From positions 1-13,500 of the forward strand of contig JAHJRU010000191.1 of the NCBI GenBank assembly GCA_018830745.1: a DNA stretch of 13,500 nucleotides, written 5' to 3'. Made by a program: the position numbers and the translations under genes. Under the pieces are notes generated by a model. It made no database searches. It saw only the letters and a list, made by a program, of their open reading frames with translations, and was not told the origin of the DNA. The stretch comes from Chloroflexota bacterium. GTDB lineage: Bacteria; Chloroflexota; Dehalococcoidia; Dehalococcoidales; JAHJRU01. The first letter of the stretch is position 1. The number at the start of each line of letters is the position of its first letter. Shown piece after piece: positions 6,656 to 12,781 of this stretch.

Positions 6656-6862
6656 ATGGGTTCTGAGAAACATATTAAAAGCAGATATATATTTCCGGTC
6701 TCCCAGGACTTTCCTGAGCACGCCGAGCGTATGAGAGACTTCCGCCTAGCTCACAATGACATAGAAAGCGTCGCCACAGGAGGCAACTTCAGCCCGTTCC
6801 GCCGGCTCGGCTTAATTCCCCCAAGAGACATAGCCTTGAGGTTAAGAAACGCGCTGAATTAG
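6656..6862 (+). CDS. Small protein of unknown function (68 aa)
   Basis: ATG 6656 is preceded by AAAGGAGAAAG at a good distance, and the gene fits between the secreted protein (47 nt upstream) and the receiver gene (37 nt downstream) on the same strand. The product is basic and soluble, with no membrane segment and no cysteine. Its central and C-terminal parts contain many Arg residues and a Pro-Pro pair in GLIPPRDIALRLRNALN. I do not recognise it. The operon position and ribosome-binding site support a real gene more than any sequence motif does. Confidence 0.6.
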   Translation: MGSEKHIKSRYIFPVSQDFPEHAERMRDFRLAHNDIESVATGGNFSPFRRLGLIPPRDIALRLRNALN

Positions 6863-6899
6863 CTCTCGGCGACTACATGTAAAAGGAGGTGTGGCAAAC

Positions 6900-7319
6900 A
6901 TGAAGAACTGCCCACACATCATGGTGGTCGATGATGACCAAGACACGCTCAAGATAGTCGGGCGCACCCTTGAACTGGAAGGGTATGCTGTCAGCCTGGC
7001 CAACGGTGGAAAAGAAGCCCTGGCCCTGCTGGAAGAACGCCACCCGGACCTGGTTGTTTTAGACGTCATGATGCCTGAGCTTGACGGCTTTCAGGTTCTC
7101 GAACACCTCCGCAGGCGCACTAATGTACCGGTAATAATGCTCACCGCACGGCGCGAGCCCATCTTATTGCAGAAAGCCCTGGTCATGGGTGCCGATGACT
7201 ATCTAAGAAAGCCCTTTCGTCCGTTAGTACTGGTGGCCCGCATTCGTGCCAAGCTGCGGCGCGCCGCGGCGGAGGTCATACTCCCCGGAGTAAAATCATC
7301 AACGCAGCCCCAAAGCTAA
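6900..7319 (+). CDS. Receiver-only response regulator (CheY/Spo0F-like)
   Basis: This 139-residue protein is a receiver domain with a short basic tail (about 120-139) and no DNA-binding domain. The active site is complete: acidic cluster D11-D13, phospho-acceptor D55 in VVLDVMMP, T82 and K104 in LRKPF. It should therefore accept a phosphoryl group, unlike the receiver at 2992. AAAAGGAGGT ends at 6890, so ATG 6900 (9-nt gap) is preferred over GTG 6891, which touches the Shine-Dalgarno sequence. It is the last gene of the operon starting at 6084. A role as a phosphorelay intermediate or as a protein-binding output is plausible given the single kinase nearby. Confidence 0.9.
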   Translation: MKNCPHIMVVDDDQDTLKIVGRTLELEGYAVSLANGGKEALALLEERHPDLVVLDVMMPELDGFQVLEHLRRRTNVPVIMLTARREPILLQKALVMGADDYLRKPFRPLVLVARIRAKLRRAAAEVILPGVKSSTQPQS

Positions 7320-7415
7320 TACAGTCGAAAGGCATCATCCCACAATCTGGGTCCCTTTATGCTTAGCCTAAACATGTTCGCCTGGTAAACGGCACAGGTT
7401 CGCCTTTCCATCTAT

Positions 7416-7451
7416 CCCACCATGCCAATTGACCTCATGGCGGGTCTTTCT
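7416..7451 (+). terminator. Probable terminator after the receiver operon
   Basis: CCCACCATG (7416-7424) pairs with CATGGCGGG (7436-7444), eight of nine positions, around an 11-nt loop. The pyrimidine run TCTTTCT follows. The T tract is poor, so termination may be weak. It lies about 97 nt after the stop at 7319. Confidence 0.5.
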
Positions 7452-7583
7452 ACTAAACCCCTACCAATTCTCCACCAAACCCCCACTAAGTAGAACTATA
7501 TTCCTATTGCCAAAAGTACCTAAAGCTACGATTATATATATAGCCACTAGGCACTTATAGTGACAAAAGTCATAACAAAGGGC

Positions 7584-7592
7584 TACTATAGT
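7584..7592 (+). promoter_or_regulatory. Probable -10 region of the first OmpR-type regulator
   Basis: TACTATAGT is identical to 3578-3586 at the kinase promoter and lies at a similar distance from the start codon (96-104 bp). TATAGT (7587-7592) would be the -10. No -35 consensus is found 17 nt upstream. The inverted repeat TGACAAAAGTCA at 7561-7572 covers that place, so an activator may be needed. Confidence 0.45.
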
Positions 7593-7619
7593 ACGTTTCA
7601 CCTCTGCCAAATAAATAAT

Positions 7620-7655
7620 CTGAAGCAACAATAATATGACACCTGGCACAAAAAT
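7620..7655 (+). promoter_or_regulatory. Conserved leader element shared with the kinase gene (copy 2)
   Basis: This is the second copy of the element at 3616-3652, containing CTGAAGCAACA and TGACACCTGGCAC. It starts 36 bp after TACTATAGT, as against 38 bp at the kinase gene, and ends 32 bp before ATG 7688. I did not find a copy before the duplicated regulator at 8671. Confidence 0.5.
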
Positions 7656-7687
7656 GGTTACTAAAGCCCTTAAGGATGGAAACTGAT

Positions 7688-8395
7688 ATGCCATCTAGAA
7701 ACGCTACTTTGCTCGTAGTTGACGACGATATCCGCATGCTGCGTATGATGAAACGTATTCTGGAGATGGAGGGTTACCGGGTACGAACTGCCGGTGACGG
7801 TCAAACCGCCCTTGAGGTTTTCGACGAGGGTGACCCGGACCTGGTTTTGCTGGATATCACGATGCCCGGCATGGACGGATATGCTCTATGCCAGAGTATT
7901 CGTGATTTTTCCAAGACACCCATAATAATGGTCACGGCCAGGGTCAGTGATAATGAAAAGGTTGAAGGTTTGGATGCCGGCGCCGATGACTATGTGACCA
8001 AGCCCTTCTCGGCCAGCGAGCTGGCAGCACGTGTCAGAGCGGTATTGCGCCGCACAATACTCTGGGAAGAGCGCCCCGAGCCTGTATTCCATGCCGGCGA
8101 GCTGACAGTCGACTTTGCCCGAAACAAGGTCACTCTTGGCGGCCAGGAAGTGATTTTGACCGCTACCGAATACCGTATCCTCTCTTACCTCGCCCACAAT
8201 GTTGACCGTACGGTCACCCCCGACCAGATACTGCAGCGGGTATGGGATAGAGAATATGCCGGTGAGACTCATCTGCTCCAGGTAAACATAGCCCGCCTGA
8301 GACAGAAACTGAGTGACAACCCCAGGAAACCCACCTACATCTTGACCAAGTCCGGCATTGGTTACATGATGCAGAAAAGCAATGCCACCGCATAG
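7688..8395 (+). CDS. OmpR/PhoB-family response regulator, copy 1
   Basis: This 235-residue protein has an N-terminal receiver (about 6-120) and a C-terminal winged-helix DNA-binding domain (about 138-229). The phosphorylation site is complete: D12-D14 cluster, D56 in VLLDITMP, T83 and K105 in VTKPF. The effector domain shows LTATEYRILSYLA, the recognition-helix region HLLQVNIARLRQKL and the wing ending SGIGYMM. ATG 7688 is preferred over ATG 7676 because it has a better-placed purine-rich site and because the copy at 8671 begins with the same Met-Pro-Ser and has the same total length. It shares its upstream region with the kinase gene, so the two probably form a cognate pair. It is a candidate binder of the 11-bp repeat arrays in this window. 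Confidence 0.93.
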   Translation: MPSRNATLLVVDDDIRMLRMMKRILEMEGYRVRTAGDGQTALEVFDEGDPDLVLLDITMPGMDGYALCQSIRDFSKTPIIMVTARVSDNEKVEGLDAGADDYVTKPFSASELAARVRAVLRRTILWEERPEPVFHAGELTVDFARNKVTLGGQEVILTATEYRILSYLAHNVDRTVTPDQILQRVWDREYAGETHLLQVNIARLRQKLSDNPRKPTYILTKSGIGYMMQKSNATA

Positions 8396-8418
8396 AGGCT
8401 CTCGGCCAGCCGCAACAG

Positions 8419-8435
8419 GCAGGGGCATCCCTTGC
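8419..8435 (+). other. Short hairpin after the first OmpR-type regulator
   Basis: GCAGGGG and CCCTTGC form a 7-bp stem with one G-U pair around a 3-nt loop. No T run follows, so it is not a clear intrinsic terminator. The rest of 8396-8670 holds no gene and no strong promoter that I can support. Confidence 0.3.
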
Positions 8436-8670
8436 TTACCAGCCACTTTCGTTTCCTCCTCCTTCATAGCAAAGCCACTTGCTGTCTGTGATTTTATTGT
8501 GAGACTTTGAAGCCCGTTTTTGGTGTCATTGTTAGCCCCTTGAAGTAACATTTTAACTGAATCCCGGTAGCACTGGCCCTTGATACCGCCAAACCACGTG
8601 GCTGACCAAGCAGGTATAGCCCGGTATGAAGACGATAAAGCGGTTTTGATTTGAAAGGGGTGGCGCCATA

Positions 8671-9378
8671 TTGCCCTCAAAAAAAGTATCGGCGCTCGTT
8701 GTTGATGATGATGTACGCATGTTGCGTATGATGCAGCGCATCCTGGAGCTGGAGGGGTATCATGTGCGCACTGCCAGCAATGGGGAAGCCGCCCTTGAGA
8801 TTTTCGATGAGGATAACCCGGATCTCATTCTGCTGGACATCATGATGCCCGGTATGGACGGATACGCTTTATGTCAGAACATTCGTGAATTTTCTGAGGC
8901 ACCCATAATAATGGTGACCGCCAAGGATAAAAATGACGAAAAGGTTGAAGGCTTTAATAAAGGGGCGGATGACTACGTAACTAAGCCCTTCTCCGCCAAT
9001 GAGCTGGCGGCACGGGCCAAGGCGGTACTGCGCCGCGCTAAGCTCTGGGAGGAGCGTCCCGAGCCTACATTCTATTCCGACAATCTGACAATCGATTTCG
9101 CCCGCCGCCGGGTCACGCTTGGTGGCCAGGAAGTGAATTTAACCGCTACGGAATATCGTATCCTCTCTTACCTCGCCCACAACGTTGACCGTATAGTTAC
9201 CCCCAACCAGATACTGGAGAGGGTCTGGAACAGAGAGTATATCGGTGAAACCCATCTGCTCCGGGTAAACATAGCCAGGCTGAGGCAGAAGCTCAAGGAA
9301 GACCCCAAGAGCCCCAGACACATCTTGACCCGCTCCGGTATCGGCTATATGTTGCAGCAAAACCCGGTTCTCCCTTAA
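8671..9378 (+). CDS. OmpR/PhoB-family response regulator, copy 2 (tandem duplicate)
   Basis: This 235-residue protein aligns without gaps to the product of 7688; by hand count 170 of 235 residues are identical. The receiver has D12-D14, D56, T83 and K105, and the C-terminal winged helix is complete. The recognition-helix region differs by one residue (HLLRVNIARLRQKL against HLLQVNIARLRQKL), so both may bind similar DNA. Differences gather at the N-terminus, near residues 34-40, 85-97 and 134-145, and at the C-terminal tail. TTG 8671 is the start: AAAGGGG lies about 10 nt before it, and the aligned copy begins at the same residue. No shared leader element precedes it, so the two copies may be controlled differently. 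Duplication followed by specialisation is the simplest explanation. Confidence 0.92.
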   Translation: MPSKKVSALVVDDDVRMLRMMQRILELEGYHVRTASNGEAALEIFDEDNPDLILLDIMMPGMDGYALCQNIREFSEAPIIMVTAKDKNDEKVEGFNKGADDYVTKPFSANELAARAKAVLRRAKLWEERPEPTFYSDNLTIDFARRRVTLGGQEVNLTATEYRILSYLAHNVDRIVTPNQILERVWNREYIGETHLLRVNIARLRQKLKEDPKSPRHILTRSGIGYMLQQNPVLP

Positions 9379-9427
9379 CGATACGTCCAGACATGGGCCA
9401 CCGCCACACTGTCCACTAATTTTCCCC

Positions 9428-9499
9428 CACCCTTTCTCTACTTCAAAATCCTCCGCCCACTGGTACCAGTCACTGAGTAGCGCAGAGGGGTGTTTTTTT
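9428..9499 (+). terminator. Probable long terminator after the second OmpR-type regulator
   Basis: CACCC (9428-9432) pairs with GGGTG (9488-9492) and CTACT (9438-9442) with AGTAG (9476-9480). The perfect palindrome ACTGGTACCAGT (9459-9470) lies inside, and seven T follow at 9493-9499. The stem has internal loops, so strength is uncertain. The T run touches the -35 of the next promoter. Confidence 0.55.
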
Positions 9500-9527
9500 G
9501 ACAATACTTAACTTTATTTTATATACT
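9498..9527 (+). promoter_or_regulatory. Promoter of the FAD oxidoreductase operon
   Basis: A consensus -35 TTGACA (9498-9503) and a -10 TATACT (9522-9527) are separated by an A+T-rich 18-nt spacer. No other strong promoter is seen before the operon. Confidence 0.8.
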
Positions 9528-9677
9528 AAATATGTTTGCTCATACACTCCTCCAGCCAGGTAAAAACGCATCTAATGCTGAGCTTGATTTTCAGTGGTAC
9601 AGGAGAGGAGGTGGCTTTGCGCATAAGAGATAAATAGCTACTTTCTCTCGTAAGAAATCAAAAGGAGGTGGATTGAA

Positions 9678-11240
9678 TTGATAGAACCTCATGTCTACCA
9701 GGCAATAGCCGAAGTAGTGGGTCCTGATTTTGTCAGTGATGACCGTGCCACCCGTGAGTGTTATAGCCGGGACCCGCACCCCTCGGTTACTGTCAGAAAG
9801 ATGAATAAGGACTTCGCAACCGTACCTGACCTCGTGGTCCTGCCCTCCAGCACCGAGGAGGTACAGGCGGTGCTGCGCATCGCCAATCGCTACAAGGTAA
9901 ATGTAATACCCATGGGCTCCGGCGACAACCTGACCGGCGTCTGCATCCCCAAGATGGCTCGAACCATGACCATGGACCTTAAAAGGATGGATAAAGTCCT
10001 GGAGGTAGATGAGGAGAATAAAACCATACGGATGCAGCCCTGGGTCAGTTACGCCAGAATACAGGCAACCTGTATGAAACTGGGGCTGTGGAATGGTGGC
10101 ACTCCCGCCGCTCCCTCAAGCAATAACGCCGTTTCCAACGTGCTGGCTTATGGCGGGGAATATCAGACAGCCCTGGCTTATGGACTGGGCATCAGGTCGC
10201 TGCACTCCTTCACCGTGGTCCTGCCCAACGGGGATATTATCCGCACCGGCTCACACGGTATGTCCCGTGAAGACCCCACCTACTGGTATGGTCCAGGTCC
10301 GGACCTCAAAGGCATCTGGGAAATGGGCGCTTTCGGTGGCCTCGGAGTAGTCACCGAAGTGGTGTGGAAACTTCACTCCTGGCCGGGTGGTGACTGGCCT
10401 ATTGAGGAAGAATATGGACACCCCCCGATACCCAAGAACCACCGCTTTTACTGGTACCGCTTCAACAAGCCCGAGGATTGTATCAAGGCCGCCCATGCTT
10501 TGTGCTATGCCGGTATCGGCATCGGCTGCAACATACCGATGAGGTCGGTAAACGCCATGTGCGGTGAGACACATCTGGCTGACAGCTTTAAGCGGTATGA
10601 CGAAGGCTACTACGAGAATTTCTGGATATATATTATCACCGCCGGTTACTCGCCCCGGCAGCTGGACTACGAGGAAAAGGTCCTGCTGGAGATAATGAAG
10701 GAAAACAACGGCGAGCCTCTGGATGAAGAGCGCCGCCGCAAGATGGACAACTACAACTTCGATGGCTTCCGCAGCGGCAACTTTGTCCGCTGGGCCAGAC
10801 AGGGCATCTACGCCATCACCGCCTTTGGTCGGGGTCCGGTGGAGATAATGGCTGGAGTACACGAACTCCAGCAGTCAATTGTGAAACAGGCGGATAAACC
10901 CGTTCCCAGTATGAACAGCACCTGGCCCTGGTACTATGCCTATGACCGCGGGTACTGGTGGGTGGACGAACGTGATCTATACGGCGACCAGCTAGACTTC
11001 GCCCGCACCATGCTCCCGCTGGTAGTCCAGGTCATCCGTTCAACCCCGGACAATCCTTCGGGATACTGGACACCGAACGAGCCGCATGGAGCCTGGTTTG
11101 GCCCGCAAATCGGCCCCAACTTCCATCTAATGTTAAGGGATATGAAGAAGGTGCTTGACCCCAATGACATCATGAATCCAAACACCCTGGTCTTCGTAAG
11201 GCCAAAGGGAAAGAAACCAGCAGGGCAGAAGGAGGGTTAA
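9678..11240 (+). CDS. FAD-binding oxidoreductase, GlcD/PCMH (VAO) family, subunit 1
   Basis: This 520-residue protein has an FAD-binding PCMH-type domain (about 48-232). Visible are LVVLPSSTEEVQAVLRIAN at its start, the phosphate-binding stretch IPMGSGDNLTG (77-87) and the glycine-rich GGTPAAPSSNNAVSN (140-154). A long substrate/cap domain follows, ending in LDPNDIMNPNTLVF, the usual close of GlcD-like enzymes. Family members oxidise 2-hydroxy acids, alkylphenols or similar substrates and pass electrons onward. The substrate here is not evident. The region around residues 413-432 is very rich in Trp and Tyr, which might suit an aromatic substrate, though this is weak evidence. TTG 9678 follows AAAGGAGGTGG; no ATG is suitably placed. 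It is followed after 1 nt by the second flavoprotein gene, so the two are surely co-translated. There is no signal peptide or membrane segment, so the complex is probably cytoplasmic. Confidence 0.9.
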   Translation: MIEPHVYQAIAEVVGPDFVSDDRATRECYSRDPHPSVTVRKMNKDFATVPDLVVLPSSTEEVQAVLRIANRYKVNVIPMGSGDNLTGVCIPKMARTMTMDLKRMDKVLEVDEENKTIRMQPWVSYARIQATCMKLGLWNGGTPAAPSSNNAVSNVLAYGGEYQTALAYGLGIRSLHSFTVVLPNGDIIRTGSHGMSREDPTYWYGPGPDLKGIWEMGAFGGLGVVTEVVWKLHSWPGGDWPIEEEYGHPPIPKNHRFYWYRFNKPEDCIKAAHALCYAGIGIGCNIPMRSVNAMCGETHLADSFKRYDEGYYENFWIYIITAGYSPRQLDYEEKVLLEIMKENNGEPLDEERRRKMDNYNFDGFRSGNFVRWARQGIYAITAFGRGPVEIMAGVHELQQSIVKQADKPVPSMNSTWPWYYAYDRGYWWVDERDLYGDQLDFARTMLPLVVQVIRSTPDNPSGYWTPNEPHGAWFGPQIGPNFHLMLRDMKKVLDPNDIMNPNTLVFVRPKGKKPAGQKEG

Positions 11241-11241
11241 G

Positions 11242-12765
11242 ATGAGCGAAGTTAAAGACGCCACCAGAGACGGCTTGGCCGGCATCGTCGGCGCCAAGAG
11301 TGTGTTCACTGAACCGGAGGTTCTGGAGACATACTCCCGCGACCAGAGCTTCACCCCAGCCCGAAAGCCCAACTACGTGGTGAAACCGAAAAATCTGGAT
11401 GAGCTGCAGAGCATAGTCAGACTGGCTAACGAGCAGCTTATGCCCATTATCCCGTATAGCTCCGGCACTGATTTCCACGGAGCCGCCGTGCCCACTCAGG
11501 GTGGAATCCTGGTTGACCTGAGCCAGATGAACCGTATCACTGAACTCAGTGATCTCTACTGGTCTGTAACCGTAGAGCCCGGGGTAACCTTCGCCCAGCT
11601 ACAAAAGGAAGCGGCCAAGAAAGGCTTGAGAGTTCAAGTACCCCTGATGACGCCACCTTCTGCCTCAGTGCTGTCCACCTATCTGGAGCGGGAGCCGGTA
11701 CCCGGTGCCGCCGATTTCATCTACGGCGTGGAGCAGATTCAAACCATGCGCGTGGTTCTGCCCAGCGGTGAGAGCTTTACCCTGGGCAACCCGGCCATCG
11801 AAGGCGGGCCCCACTCCCACCCCTTCGGCCCCGGCCTTAACTTCTGGCGACTGTTCATGTGCGCCCAGGGAACCTACGGCATAACCTATGAGATGAACCT
11901 GAGGCTGCTACCGCTACCCAAGGTACAGAAAATTTTCTTCTCGGAATTCAACAACGTCGGCGACGCCATCGCTGCCATGAAGCAGATACAGCGCCAGGAA
12001 CTGGGCTTCGAATGCTTTATCCTCAACAGCTTTGACCTGGCTACCCTGGTAGTCAACGAGGACGCCGCCACCACCAAGAGCCTCAAGAACGGCACTTATG
12101 TTGGACTTGATGGCGCCAAGCCCTGGTCTCCGGCACAGTGCCAGCGCTTTGATGCCTTGCGACAGGGCTTGCCTCCGTGGACGCTGGTGGTCTCCATCTC
12201 CGCCTGGGCCAGAAACCCGGAGGAAAAGGTGGAATACCAGGAACTAGACCTCAGAGATTTGGCCGCTGCCTCCGGCTTCGAGCTCAAGCCATCCGTAGGC
12301 GGCATAACCGGTCTGGACAAAATCATAGCCGATGAGATGGTTCTCCCCTGGCGAATGCAGAAGAGATTTGGCTATAAGGGCACCGCTCACAGCCTGATGT
12401 TCCACGCCACCGGAGATTCAATCGGGTTAATCGAAGACGCGCTGGGCCAGCTGGCCGCCAGATACTACTACTCGGCCGGCGACATCGGCGCCTACATACA
12501 GCCAGTGGAACGCGCCCGCACCTTCTACTGCGCGTTTGACCTCTACAGCAACCCGACAGACGACAATGACATGGAAAAGGTAAACGCGTTCTTCAACGAA
12601 GCCAGTGAAATGCTAATAAACCTGGGTGCTTTCTTTGACCGGCCCTATGGTCCGTGGGCAGAGATGATGTACCGGCGTAACGGCAACTACGCCGAATACC
12701 TGAAGAAAATCAAAGCCCAGCTGGACCCCAACAACATCATGAACCCGGGAAAGCTCTGCTTCTAG
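11242..12765 (+). CDS. FAD-binding oxidoreductase, GlcD/PCMH (VAO) family, subunit 2
   Basis: This 507-residue protein is related to the preceding one but clearly diverged. The FAD-binding domain spans about 43-225, with VVKPKNLDELQSIVRLAN, the loop IPYSSGTDFHGAAVP (70-84) and SVTVEPGVTFAQLQ (108-121). The protein ends exactly at LDPNNIMNPGKLCF, the family's C-terminal signature. The glycine-rich segment found in subunit 1 at 140-154 is replaced here by MTPPSASVLSTYLE, so the two may differ in flavin or substrate contacts. In glycolate oxidase GlcE is a shortened relative of GlcD; here the second protein keeps full length, so it may be a second catalytic subunit. ATG 11242 overlaps the end of the previous gene's GGAGGG and lies 1 nt after its stop. 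The iron-sulfur gene follows 16 nt later. Confidence 0.9.
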   Translation: MSEVKDATRDGLAGIVGAKSVFTEPEVLETYSRDQSFTPARKPNYVVKPKNLDELQSIVRLANEQLMPIIPYSSGTDFHGAAVPTQGGILVDLSQMNRITELSDLYWSVTVEPGVTFAQLQKEAAKKGLRVQVPLMTPPSASVLSTYLEREPVPGAADFIYGVEQIQTMRVVLPSGESFTLGNPAIEGGPHSHPFGPGLNFWRLFMCAQGTYGITYEMNLRLLPLPKVQKIFFSEFNNVGDAIAAMKQIQRQELGFECFILNSFDLATLVVNEDAATTKSLKNGTYVGLDGAKPWSPAQCQRFDALRQGLPPWTLVVSISAWARNPEEKVEYQELDLRDLAAASGFELKPSVGGITGLDKIIADEMVLPWRMQKRFGYKGTAHSLMFHATGDSIGLIEDALGQLAARYYYSAGDIGAYIQPVERARTFYCAFDLYSNPTDDNDMEKVNAFFNEASEMLINLGAFFDRPYGPWAEMMYRRNGNYAEYLKKIKAQLDPNNIMNPGKLCF

Positions 12766-12781
12766 GTAAAGGAGGAGTCAA

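Larger units (their letters stand above)
7320..7687. other. Intergenic region before the first OmpR-type regulator
   Basis: This 368-bp stretch holds the terminator-like hairpin at 7416-7451, the A+T-rich promoter zone at about 7530-7600 and the leader element at 7620-7655. GTTCGCCT occurs twice, at 7376 and 7398 (22 bp apart), without an obvious role. TGACAAAAGTCA (7561-7572) is an inverted repeat. No gene is seen; the reverse-strand frame at 7461-7694 lacks support. Confidence 0.55.
9379..9677. other. Intergenic region between regulator and redox operon
   Basis: This stretch of about 299 bp holds the terminator at 9428-9499, the operon promoter at 9498-9527 and a leader of about 144 nt. 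In the leader a second Shine-Dalgarno-like AGGAGGTGG (about 9606-9614) precedes TTG 9617, which opens a frame of only six codons ending in TAG at 9635-9637. I do not annotate it as a gene. Confidence 0.5.

Noticed and set aside
7376..7405. GTTCGCCT direct repeat 22 bp apart, resembling a PHO-box spacing
   Set aside because: The unit that should lie between them at 11 bp is poorly matched, and the pair sits before a terminator-like hairpin far from the next start codon.
7886..8680. Long reverse-strand open frame of 264 codons across the first OmpR-type regulator
   Set aside because: It lies opposite a well-supported regulator gene, has no family resemblance, and a similar reverse-strand frame appears opposite the duplicate copy, as expected from shared codon pattern.
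10251..10862. Reverse-strand open frame of 203 codons inside the first flavoprotein gene
   Set aside because: It is a shadow of a strongly supported gene; no ribosome-binding site or recognisable motif.
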